From CAZCAQ01 sp964563965 (GTDB taxonomy: Bacteria; Patescibacteriota; WWE3; UBA101185; UBA10185): DNA of 21,141 nucleotides. The stretch spans positions 1 through 21,141 of the forward strand of contig CAZLZI010000012.1 in NCBI GenBank assembly GCA_964563965.1, written 5' to 3'. Positions 7,801 through 14,814 of the stretch are shown here, piece by piece. Under the pieces are notes generated by a model, which ran no database searches, had not been told where the DNA came from, and saw only the letters and a list, made by a program, of their open reading frames with translations. Numbering within the stretch: position 1 is the first letter of the stretch; every line of letters starts with the position of its first letter. Both the position numbers and the translations under genes were made by a program.

Positions 7801-8091
7801 GGAGCTTATACTTCATACGGATTTCTTGTAAATGTTAATCCCCAAGAAACCGCTAAACTGACTATAAAATATGATCTAGGTTCGCAGTTTAATCAGACTA
7901 AAGAAAGTAGTACATATAAGCTCTACTGGCAGAAACAACCAGGCACTGTGGACGATCAAATTACGATTAAACTTACAGCCCCGTTTGGCAAGTCTATAAG
8001 TGATACAACTACCGCAAAAACCTATGGTAATCAGTTCTTTACCTCAGGAACGCTCCTAAAAGACACTGCTATAGAACTTATGTTTAGGTAA
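4894..8091 (+). CDS. Fusion of NAD-dependent epimerase/dehydratase-like (SDR) domain and DUF4012 protein
   Basis: A 1065-residue protein in one intact frame. Residues ~14-325 form an extended SDR domain: Rossmann loop GGAGFIG (20-26), D44, VFHLAG (85-90), LVSSIDVY (128-135), and RLPKIYGPRMP (186-196), as in UDP-sugar epimerases/dehydratases. The lysine aligned with the catalytic YxxxK is K164, but the nearest tyrosine is Y158, six rather than four residues earlier, so activity is uncertain. A Lys/Pro/Thr-rich linker (~335-417) leads to one membrane helix (~421-437). The rest is extracytoplasmic, with the DUF4012 hallmark NSNELRPTGGFVGSYAV (627-643). DUF4012 is widespread in CPR and Actinobacteria with unknown function. 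Topology puts the SDR in the cytoplasm and DUF4012 outside. No Shine-Dalgarno is seen. Confidence 0.88.
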   Translation: MSKSKVVRKTVLSPTVLIAGGAGFIGAHLAETLLEQKVNVVVVDTINATGKELQIETLLKNDHFAFFDADINKGLPLEIESVDYVFHLAGVETYMYADGWGLDTLLANSLGTKNLLDFALKCDAKFLLVSSIDVYQGLLSSLNLAHYFGKTEFEERKYSLIEAKRYAEALVWEYYKKYDMNSRIVRLPKIYGPRMPLNSNEDLNSAIKDLLEDRDLKLYGEGTEKNFYLYITDAVAGLVKSLFSEDTKGKIYSLSADEPYTTLEIIYLLKNIASRELNIEFKPKTGETPHRFVEPDTTNLHELSWEQKIPFKEGISKTLKWYGYEINEHSFKPAKIIADRENQKHADTTSILPQQETVKVIPETVVPKISWWKNFKARRKATKKTSQKKQEQSPVPTKKEAVKDAAPVTKTKKTGARTTFQMLGLVCLILLFIIGTPLVQTTYFTLQASRQLATLPTNLARLDITKAQDNANKAYIGYQKAQNTLKFTSWVFTISGQKKRYETYQNTLVSAEYFSKAVYYTSKAGAPFSNIWSVIRIDRPMRITTQDLYDMDFNLKTAKANFVMSHALAKTIDEHNFPTSYQSKISQYKSATGLGVSMAGDAEKLIVDLPEVLGIEKPKKYLILFQNSNELRPTGGFVGSYAVLEIEEGKIKSLKIDDIYNPDGQLEDNEVRLESPKPIKELLAEENLFIRNANWHPDFKKSAQTITALFADVDGSTFDGVVAIDLEVIKNMLKVTGPIYLTAYNEEINAENLYERTQFHSEFNYKEGESQKKTFLTVLGSKFLEKVFSLQPKDMPKLMEAFSTSLQSKHILISNPNTQISTLLEKYGWDGSLHKHKGDYLYVVNANLGGNKANFYVKNKMSYEVTGQTRDGVMRSTLTLEYKHMGKDLAWPGGSYKNYVRVLTQKGTKLTDAVLTIYDKQGRVIKMEETPVIGPKTLADITEEETETVFSSNLTNPASLLKKAVIESQGAYTSYGFLVNVNPQETAKLTIKYDLGSQFNQTKESSTYKLYWQKQPGTVDDQITIKLTAPFGKSISDTTTAKTYGNQFFTSGTLLKDTAIELMFR

Positions 8092-8113
8092 CGGCAAACA
8101 TTGCTTTGACGCT

Positions 8114-8533
8114 ATGAACGTAGTAGAATACCATCCAGCCACGGCTATAACTATGTTGGAGAAACAATACATCTTAAAACATTTAGCAAAAACGTATTGT
8201 TACAAATGCGGTGCTAGCATGGAAGGAGCTGAACTTACAACCGTAAGTGAAGTCCCAGTAGCATTGATCGCACATGCTAAGTGCCCTAACTGTAAGGCCG
8301 AAAGCATGATAACAATTACAGTGGCAGGTACCGGAGCATCTCCGCTCATATCGGACCTAAAGGCACATGAAATTAAAAAATTTATGGGAGAAAAAAGCAT
8401 AGGCTATGACGAAATATTGGCCGTTCATAAGCAAATGCAGAAAACATCAGTATGCAAATTAATGCAAAACTTAGAGAAAAAACAGGCAAAAGCTCAAAAA
8501 GCCTTAGACAAAACCGACAGCTTCCAGCAGTAA
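8114..8533 (+). CDS. Small zinc-ribbon protein, unknown function
   Basis: A 139-residue protein with two CxxC pairs, C29/C32 (CYKC) and C57/C60 (CPNC), about 25 residues apart, typical of a zinc ribbon. A charged, probably helical C-terminus follows (~85-135, Lys/Gln-rich). I do not recognise a named family. It starts 22 nt after the DUF4012 fusion. An alternative start at M14 (8153) is plausible; neither start has a Shine-Dalgarno. Its last 27 codons overlap the start of the L25 gene by 82 nt in another frame, which is unusually long. Either the overlap is real and couples the two genes, or the C-terminal tail is poorly conserved. Confidence 0.65.
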   Translation: MNVVEYHPATAITMLEKQYILKHLAKTYCYKCGASMEGAELTTVSEVPVALIAHAKCPNCKAESMITITVAGTGASPLISDLKAHEIKKFMGEKSIGYDEILAVHKQMQKTSVCKLMQNLEKKQAKAQKALDKTDSFQQ

Positions 8534-9108
8534 TTTTTGGCAAGAGCCTAACATCTATCCCTGTTGTTGTTGAGTATGAAGCTTTTAATAAAGTGTATTC
8601 TGCAGTCGGAGAGACTTCTTTAGTGGAACTTGTACTCGATGGTGCATCTCCCCAACAAATTTTGATCAAAGACGTGCAAACAAATCCAGTAACTGATAAA
8701 TACCTACATGCAGGCTTTTACAAAGTAAACATGGCAGAAAAGATTACAGCTCAAATCCCAGTCGAAATAGTGGGAGAAGAGACAAACGCACTCTTAAAGA
8801 GCGGTGAAGCGGTCTTATTAACATTACTCAATGATATAGAAGTCGAATGTTTACCAGGGTATTTACCTTCTCATTTCACAATCGATGTGGCAACGCTTAC
8901 CGAAATTGGCCAAGGTATCACAGCATCCCAGCTTGATTTCGATAAAGAACATGTACAGATCAATGTTGAAGATGATGAACTGATCGCAAAACTTGACTAC
9001 CCAGAGATGCAACAAGAAGAGGAAGAAGTCACAGAAGCCGAAGCTCTAGAAAAGATTGAAGCTACCGCAGAGAAGAAAGAAGAACCTGAAGAAAAAGAAG
9101 TAAAGTAA
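8452..9108 (+). CDS. rplY: Large ribosomal subunit protein bL25 (Ctc/TL5 form)
   Basis: This protein binds 5S rRNA in the large ribosomal subunit. The 218-residue length marks the two-domain TL5/Ctc form. The N-terminal 5S-binding domain (residues 3-90) has LREKTGKSSKSLRQNRQLPAVIFGK and LIKDVQTNPVTDKYLHAGFY, and the C-terminal beta domain (~95-185) has IPVEIVGE and the usual VECLPGYLPSHFTIDV. A Glu/Lys-rich tail follows. The start at 8452 is fixed by the conserved N-terminus even though it lies 82 nt inside the zinc-ribbon gene and lacks a Shine-Dalgarno. It converges on valS with only 11 nt between the stops. Confidence 0.94.
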   Translation: MQINAKLREKTGKSSKSLRQNRQLPAVIFGKSLTSIPVVVEYEAFNKVYSAVGETSLVELVLDGASPQQILIKDVQTNPVTDKYLHAGFYKVNMAEKITAQIPVEIVGEETNALLKSGEAVLLTLLNDIEVECLPGYLPSHFTIDVATLTEIGQGITASQLDFDKEHVQINVEDDELIAKLDYPEMQQEEEEVTEAEALEKIEATAEKKEEPEEKEVK

Positions 9109-9119
9109 TAGCTATTTAC

Positions 9120-11384
9120 TTAAGCTAAATCAGGCCAAGACTCAAGAGCAAGTACACTAGTTTCATCATACATTGATCCCCAAATCTCTTCTGTTATAAA
9201 AGGCATAAAAGGATGGAGAAGCTTTAAGCAAGTATTGAATGCAAATTGGAGTATTTCCAAGCCTTTCTTTTTATCATCTCCTTCTCTGGTCTTAACGTTT
9301 TCAATATATTTTGCAGCTAGCAAGTCCCACATAAAGTGGTAAACGGACTCTCCTGCCTCGGCAAATCTAAATTTTTCTAAGTTGGTGTTTACCTCAGTCA
9401 AGGTTGTTTTAAGCGCATCTAAAACCTCTGTATCAAGAGCACACGTAACAAGCAGTGTTGCCTGCGGGTAATCAAGAGGGACAACTAGAGGAGAAGTTAA
9501 TTGATCAGCCATTAGTCTCATAAACCGTGCCATATTCCAGATTTTGTTTGCAAAGTTACGATAAGCAATTACTTTATCATGCGGAAAACTAAAGTCCTTA
9601 CCGTTAGCAGTTCCGAAGATCAAGCCCATTCTTAAAGCGTCTACACCATATTTTTCAATATATTCCGCAGGGTTAATTTGATTGCCCAAACTTTTGCTCA
9701 TCTTTCTCCCATCTATAGCTTTTACATGACCATGCAAATATACAGATTTAAAAGGTATTGTGCCTGTAAGGTAGGAGCCAAACAACACCATCCGAGACAC
9801 CCACCTAGTAACTATCTCCCACCCTGTCTCTAAAACTGCGGTTGGATAAAAGTAAGAAAAATCTTCTGAATCAGGGTACTTTAAAGTGATTAATGGCCAC
9901 TGCCCACTTGAGAACCAAGTATCGAAGGTATCTGTTTCTTGTAAATAATCCCCAGCAGGCTTAGTCTGGGAAATAACATAAGCACAAGCTCTTGGCGCTA
10001 TAAGTGATTGTAAACCCGCCTCTATATCAGCAAAAGTATACTGCTCAAGAAGTTTACCAAGTGTTCCCGTAACGGTAGAATCGTTATGTAAAAACTTTAC
10101 AACTAATGATGGGTTTTTATGGACATCATACCAAGCAGGAATACGAATACCCCATACGATCTGTCGTGATATTGCCCAATCACGCATCGACTCTACCCAA
10201 CGCATATATGTTATCTCTCGCCATTTAGGAAAAATCTTAAGTCCCTGTTTTTGTACTGCATCTATTGCAAGTTGTTTTAAAGAAGAACCCTCAACATTAG
10301 TTTTGATAAACCAGTTAGGAAGAACTAAGTTTTCTATGTAATCACCACTTCGGTAATCAACTGGAACGGTATTTGCATACGCTTCATCAATCTTGTCGAT
10401 TAAGTTGAGTTCCTGCAAATCGGCAACCACACGTTTTCGACACTCAAGTATCGTAAGCCCAGCATATTTACCAGCGGCTTCGGTCATTTTACCGTCAATC
10501 CCAATAACACTCTTAATGGGGAGATTGTGCCTTAGCGCGATTTCATAATCTTCTTTTGAATGAGCAGGTGTTACTTTAAGAACCCCTGTACCAAACTCCG
10601 AGCTAACACTATGATCTGCAATAACAGGTAGTTTTGCCATGCCTGTAACGTCTAAGAAATCTATGTCTTTCCCAACATAGGCTTTATACCTTGCGTCATT
10701 TGGATTTACAGCAAGTGCGGTATCACCAAGCTTAGACTCGGGCCTAACCGTTGCCACCGTTAAAGGTCCGTATTTAATGTAATATAAAGGGCTAACTGCC
10801 TCTTTATATGTAATTTCAGCATCACTAAATGTAGTTCCCCATTTGAATGAGTAGTTTACTACGTAATCACTGCGATAAATCAAGCCTTCCTTTTCCATGC
10901 GCTCAAAAGTTGCCGTTACAGTTTTTATTGAGTGCTCATCAAGTGTAAATGTATAGCGTGACCAATCGACACTGGCACCTAATTGTCTAAGTTGATTATC
11001 AATAAGAACTTTATTCTCATGAACAAAATCCCAAATCATTGAATAAAGTGTTTTTCTATCAAAATCAAAGCGGGATTTGCCTTCTTTTTTTAGTTTCCGC
11101 TCAAAAGTAGTTTGAGTTTCAAACCCTGCGTGATCAGTCCCAGGTATCCAGAGGGCATTGTAACCTTGCATCCGTTTCCACCTAATAAGCAAATCTTCAA
11201 TTGCAATCATGAGTATATTACCCATATGCATCTCGCCTGAAGCATTAGGCGGAGGTAATATTATGGTGTAAGGCTTTTTAGACTTATCAACTTTAACCTT
11301 AAAGCCACCTGCATTTTCCCACTTAGCTAAAATCTTAGCTTCTACATCTTTATGTTTATAGGTTTTATCAAGCTCTTGTTTCAT
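9120..11384 (-). CDS. valS: Valine--tRNA ligase (ValRS), short form
   Basis: A class I aminoacyl-tRNA synthetase that charges tRNA-Val. The catalytic HIGH motif is HMGN (53-56, within PPPNASGEMHMGN) and KMSKS is intact at about residue 560 (GRKMSKSLGNQINP). GTDHAGFETQ and the CP1 editing region (CP1 text such as TVRPESKLGDTALAVNP and GVLKVTPAHS) are present, followed by RDWAISRQIVWGIRIPAW and an anticodon-binding helical domain. The protein has 754 residues, against roughly 880-950 in model bacteria. It stops right after the HPFMPFITEEIWG block and so lacks the C-terminal coiled-coil tRNA arm. There is no clear Shine-Dalgarno. It is divergent from proS. Confidence 0.96.
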   Translation of the reverse strand: MKQELDKTYKHKDVEAKILAKWENAGGFKVKVDKSKKPYTIILPPPNASGEMHMGNILMIAIEDLLIRWKRMQGYNALWIPGTDHAGFETQTTFERKLKKEGKSRFDFDRKTLYSMIWDFVHENKVLIDNQLRQLGASVDWSRYTFTLDEHSIKTVTATFERMEKEGLIYRSDYVVNYSFKWGTTFSDAEITYKEAVSPLYYIKYGPLTVATVRPESKLGDTALAVNPNDARYKAYVGKDIDFLDVTGMAKLPVIADHSVSSEFGTGVLKVTPAHSKEDYEIALRHNLPIKSVIGIDGKMTEAAGKYAGLTILECRKRVVADLQELNLIDKIDEAYANTVPVDYRSGDYIENLVLPNWFIKTNVEGSSLKQLAIDAVQKQGLKIFPKWREITYMRWVESMRDWAISRQIVWGIRIPAWYDVHKNPSLVVKFLHNDSTVTGTLGKLLEQYTFADIEAGLQSLIAPRACAYVISQTKPAGDYLQETDTFDTWFSSGQWPLITLKYPDSEDFSYFYPTAVLETGWEIVTRWVSRMVLFGSYLTGTIPFKSVYLHGHVKAIDGRKMSKSLGNQINPAEYIEKYGVDALRMGLIFGTANGKDFSFPHDKVIAYRNFANKIWNMARFMRLMADQLTSPLVVPLDYPQATLLVTCALDTEVLDALKTTLTEVNTNLEKFRFAEAGESVYHFMWDLLAAKYIENVKTREGDDKKKGLEILQFAFNTCLKLLHPFMPFITEEIWGSMYDETSVLALESWPDLA

Positions 11385-11385
11385 A

Positions 11386-11391
11386 TATAAT
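11386..11391 (+). promoter_or_regulatory. -10 element for proS
   Basis: A perfect TATAAT lies in the 24-bp gap between the divergent valS and proS starts, 17 nt before the proS ATG. It predicts a leader of about 10 nt that contains a weak AGGT. The matching -35 region would lie inside valS and is poor. Confidence 0.5.
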
Positions 11392-11408
11392 GTGATAGGT
11401 ATTTTAAC

Positions 11409-13136
11409 ATGTTATATTCAAAATTATTTGCAAAAACTATAAAAACAGCAAAAGATCTTGACAGCATCAGTGCTACGTTATTGACTAAAGGCGGCTTTAT
11501 CGACCAAACAATGGCAGGAGCATATACTTATTTACCCCTTGGCCTTAAAGTTCTAGCTAAGATAGAACGTATTGTGAGACAGGAAATGGATAAGGTTGGA
11601 CAAGAGGTCTTCATGTCCGCTCTCTCCCCTTTCTCGTTATGGGAAACCACTGGAAGACTAGAGAGTGTTGATGTTTTATTCAAAGCATTAGCTGCAAATA
11701 AAAGCTCTGGGCTTAAAAATGACGGCCAGTACATCCTTAACTCAACTCACGAGGAAGTAATTACCCCTATCGCTAAGAAATTTAATACCAGTTATAAAGA
11801 CTTGCCGTTTGCCCTATATCAAATCCAAACCAAATTTAGGAATGAAGCCAGACCCAAAACAGGCGTACTAAGAACAAGGGAATTTAGAATGAAAGATCTA
11901 TATTCTTTTCATGAGAGTGAGGAAGATTTAAAGAAGTATTATGAAGTAGTCAAACAAGCATACTTAAATATATACCAAGCACTGGGACTTGCAGACTACA
12001 CCTATATTGCGTTGGCATCAGGCGGTGACTTTACAAAAGATTATTCCCACGAATTTCAAGTCAAGTGTGAGGCAGGAGAAGACACCTTATTTCGCGTCCC
12101 TTCAACAGGGGTCACTTATAATAAAGAGGTAGCCCCCTCTAGGTCAGCACACACAATTCAACAAGAAGAACACCTAACCAGTGAAAAGATCCATACCCCC
12201 AACGCTGTTAGCGTAATCCAAGTGGTGCAACTTCTTAATACAACACCAGCTAACCTGGTAAAAACAATGATATACACACGAGGGAATGGTACTCACTTTG
12301 CAGTTGCAGTAAGAGGGGACTATGCCCTTAATGACATAAAGATTGAGATGGAACTTGACGTGCAGGGTATTAAACTTGCAACTGAAGAAGAGGTGGTACG
12401 TCTTACAGGCGCTAAAGTAGGATATGCCGGAGTTAAAGGACTTGAGGGCAAAATAGATATCTTTTACGATGATTCTCTTATAGGGGCATGCAATATGATC
12501 ATGGGTGCGTGTGAAACAGATTATCATTTGACTAATGTTAACTTTGAAAGAGATCTTAAAAGTCCTGCTAAGTTTTATGATTTCAAAATGGCACAGGAGG
12601 GAGACTTATTCCCCGCAACAAACGAGCTCTATGAGGTGTTCAAAGCAAGTGAAGTTGGTAACATCTTTCCGCTCAATACAAAATTTTCTAAAGCATTTGG
12701 TTACACATACACCAGTGCCGTTGGGGATGAACAGCTTGTATATATGGGGTGTTACGGTATAGGTACTACAAGACTTTTAGGTGTTATTGCCGAAGTTTTT
12801 AATGATGCTAAAGGTCTTATGTGGCCCGCAGCCATTGCGCCCTATACAGTACATTTAGTTGGGTTAAATTTAGAGGACACTGACACTAGAACTAAAGCAC
12901 AAGCTGTTTATAAACTCTTACAGGAGGCTAATATAGAGGTGGTGTTCGATGACAGGGAAACCACTACTGCAGGTGAAAAATTTGCTGATGCGGATTTAAT
13001 TGGCTGCCCCATACGTGCTGTAGTGTCTAAGAAAACTGCTGAAGGTAGTATTGAAATGAAGTTACGCAATTCAACAACAAGCACTGTCATAGCTATACCA
13101 GAGATGCTGGAACACATCAAAAAGCTTGAGAACTAG
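11409..13136 (+). CDS. proS: Proline--tRNA ligase (ProRS), bacterial type with editing domain
   Basis: A class II synthetase that charges tRNA-Pro and clears mischarged Ala-tRNA. The 575 residues fit the bacterial form. Motif 2 is QTKFRNEARPKTGVLRTREFRMKD (~140-163), motif 3 is GCYGIGTTRLLGVIAE (447-462), and the C-terminal anticodon-binding domain starts near residue 475. The inserted YbaK-like editing domain (about 235-385) is complete, with the conserved lysine in LVKTMIY (K285). A 10-nt leader is predicted from the upstream TATAAT. Its stop overlaps the stop of the convergent DUF5343 gene on the shared CTAG. Confidence 0.97.
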   Translation: MLYSKLFAKTIKTAKDLDSISATLLTKGGFIDQTMAGAYTYLPLGLKVLAKIERIVRQEMDKVGQEVFMSALSPFSLWETTGRLESVDVLFKALAANKSSGLKNDGQYILNSTHEEVITPIAKKFNTSYKDLPFALYQIQTKFRNEARPKTGVLRTREFRMKDLYSFHESEEDLKKYYEVVKQAYLNIYQALGLADYTYIALASGGDFTKDYSHEFQVKCEAGEDTLFRVPSTGVTYNKEVAPSRSAHTIQQEEHLTSEKIHTPNAVSVIQVVQLLNTTPANLVKTMIYTRGNGTHFAVAVRGDYALNDIKIEMELDVQGIKLATEEEVVRLTGAKVGYAGVKGLEGKIDIFYDDSLIGACNMIMGACETDYHLTNVNFERDLKSPAKFYDFKMAQEGDLFPATNELYEVFKASEVGNIFPLNTKFSKAFGYTYTSAVGDEQLVYMGCYGIGTTRLLGVIAEVFNDAKGLMWPAAIAPYTVHLVGLNLEDTDTRTKAQAVYKLLQEANIEVVFDDRETTTAGEKFADADLIGCPIRAVVSKKTAEGSIEMKLRNSTTSTVIAIPEMLEHIKKLEN

Positions 13137-13675
13137 CCCCCAAGTATATCTTTCAAGTGTCTAAAAATCATGCCATATATAGCTTCATTATCTGTTTCAG
13201 GTAAGTTTATATTTATATTTATTGGCCTTTTGGTTGCCCGTTCTAAACTATTCTTTTCATTGCGCTCAGGAATAAACGACGCATAAGCATTTAACGAAGA
13301 AAAGGTGGCACATATAAGATCTAAGTGCTGCTTAGAAATATCTGCTTGTAATGACTGGATAAGATTTGCTAGTTGAGCTGGATTTGAAAAATCAATGGAA
13401 GCAGTCAACAACTCTTTATAAACCTGTTTGGCGCAAGATGACACAAAAGCTTCTGGAGATGGCGCTTGTTTAAAAGCAGAATATGTTGCTGTAGGAATCC
13501 CACTTATAGTTATGAAACCAAAAGAATGCAAAAACTTGAACAGATCGCGCTCTTTAGAACTTTTAAAGCCAAGGGAAGCCAGAAACCTATAGGTAAGTTT
13601 CTCTGGCACAGGGGAAGTGTAAAGGGAAGTAAACAAAGCAGGCAGCTTATTGTAATTAAAGGTATAAGGTAACAT
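13133..13675 (-). CDS. DUF5343-like protein
   Basis: About 180 residues from the ATG at 13675. The opening, LPYTFNYNKLPALFTSLYTSPVPEKLTYRFLASLGFKSS..., resembles the DUF5343 pattern (PYt...nLp.fl..i....PekfT..fL..lGfkss.dr) and continues with FLHSFGFITISGIPTATYSAFK. The family has no established function. I prefer the inner ATG because homology begins there; an outer ATG (13738) would add 21 residues. Charged, low-complexity residues (NININL) lie near the end. No Shine-Dalgarno is seen for either start. The family assignment is from memory of the pattern and should be checked. Confidence 0.62.
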   Translation of the reverse strand: MLPYTFNYNKLPALFTSLYTSPVPEKLTYRFLASLGFKSSKERDLFKFLHSFGFITISGIPTATYSAFKQAPSPEAFVSSCAKQVYKELLTASIDFSNPAQLANLIQSLQADISKQHLDLICATFSSLNAYASFIPERNEKNSLERATKRPINININLPETDNEAIYGMIFRHLKDILGG

Positions 13676-13753
13676 TGTGTATAACTTAACTAAGTGTGCC
13701 ACCCTTATTGAGTATGTGTCAATAGATAACACATGCATGACACGTAATACTTT

Positions 13754-13762
13754 TGTGGATAA
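13754..13762 (-). promoter_or_regulatory. Isolated DnaA box (perfect TTATCCACA)
   Basis: The minus strand reads TTATCCACA, a perfect consensus DnaA box, in the 99-bp gap between tsaD and the DUF5343 start at 13675. It is a single site away from the origin cluster, so it may be a regulatory or titration site or chance. Confidence 0.4.
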
Positions 13763-13774
13763 TATGTAGGTAAC

Positions 13775-14797
13775 TTAGGATTGCACAATAGTAAGTGCGG
13801 GATTGGGAGATAGTTTATCTAAAGCTACCTCTAGCGGATTAAAAAACCCTGCGGATGCAATATAAGCAGCGTTATCACCACACAGTCTGATAGGCGGATA
13901 GTAAAGGGAAACAGCCGTCTCATTAAATGTGGTATCAAGAGCCATTCTAAGGCTAGTGTTTGCCAGAACACCTCCGCCCAAGAGAATACTCTTTGCATTT
14001 GTTTTTAAAACTGCTTGTTTTGCTTTTTTTATAAGAACCTCAATTACAGCTTGTTGAAAATCAAAGGCTATGAATGCCACGGAGTGTGTTTGTTTGGTAT
14101 GCAAATATTTTACAGCTGTCTTTAACCCAGAAAAAGAAAAGTCGAAGTTGGGGGAGTCTATCATGGGTCTAGGTAATACAGGGATATAGTCGCCCGTAAA
14201 CTCAAGTGCTTTTTTAGAAAGTAACGGTCCTCCTAATTTATAACTACTAAGCCCAAGTGTTCTTGAGGTCTTATCGAAAGCCTCCCCACACGCATCATCT
14301 AGAGTACCGCCAAGAAAAGTGTAATCGCCGTGTGCTTTTATGAGAATAAGATCTGTGTGTCCCCCACTCACTACCATACCTACCGCAGGGAACTCTATAC
14401 CGTCATGTACTAAGAAATTTGCATACAAGTGACCTATCAGATGATTAACAGGTATCACAGGTTTGTGCCACGCTACAGAGAGTGCTTTGGCAGTTTCAAC
14501 ACCTACAATCAGCGAACCGATAAGTCCGGGCCCTTTTGTAACCGCAATATGTGTTATGTGGTTTATTAAGGCTGTCCGAGAAAGACCTGTGTGTTCCTCT
14601 GCTTTAGTTAAACACTCATGCAGTACAGGCAACATAAACTCAACTTGTTTTCGAGCTGCAACTTCAGGAACAACACCCCCAGTTCTTTCATGCAAATCTT
14701 GAGAACTGGCAAGAGACATATATATCTCTTTGGTGCCGTTCTCAACAAGGGCTACGGATGTCTCATCACATGAGCTTTCTATACCTAGAATATACAT
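13775..14797 (-). CDS. tsaD: tRNA N6-adenosine threonylcarbamoyltransferase TsaD
   Basis: This enzyme transfers threonylcarbamoyl to A37 of ANN-decoding tRNAs (t6A), working with TsaB/TsaE in bacteria. ASKHA-fold hallmarks are clear: GIESSCDETSVALV at the start, GGVVPEVAAR, the KGPGLIGSL loop, the metal-binding HLIGHLYAN (H119 and H123 from this start), VSGGHTDL, GEAFDKTSR and CGDNAAYIASAG near the end. The protein has 340 residues, which is normal. I chose the ATG at 14797, which places MYILGIESSCDETS as in homologues; the upstream TTG (14812) adds five residues that include the promoter. TATAAT 6 nt before the ATG suggests a leaderless transcript. Confidence 0.96.
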   Translation of the reverse strand: MYILGIESSCDETSVALVENGTKEIYMSLASSQDLHERTGGVVPEVAARKQVEFMLPVLHECLTKAEEHTGLSRTALINHITHIAVTKGPGLIGSLIVGVETAKALSVAWHKPVIPVNHLIGHLYANFLVHDGIEFPAVGMVVSGGHTDLILIKAHGDYTFLGGTLDDACGEAFDKTSRTLGLSSYKLGGPLLSKKALEFTGDYIPVLPRPMIDSPNFDFSFSGLKTAVKYLHTKQTHSVAFIAFDFQQAVIEVLIKKAKQAVLKTNAKSILLGGGVLANTSLRMALDTTFNETAVSLYYPPIRLCGDNAAYIASAGFFNPLEVALDKLSPNPALTIVQS

Positions 14798-14803
14798 AGG
14801 GGG

Positions 14804-14809
14804 ATTATA
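14804..14809 (-). promoter_or_regulatory. -10 element for tsaD (leaderless)
   Basis: A perfect TATAAT on the minus strand ends 6 nt before the tsaD ATG, placing the expected transcription start on the A of ATG. The six intervening bases are C-rich with no Shine-Dalgarno. No convincing -35 is seen. Confidence 0.5.
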
Positions 14810-14814
14810 CAATA

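Noticed and set aside
8382..8669. Leftward reading frame across the zinc-ribbon/L25 overlap
   Set aside because: It is antisense to the well-supported L25 N-terminus and has no recognisable motif or start signal.
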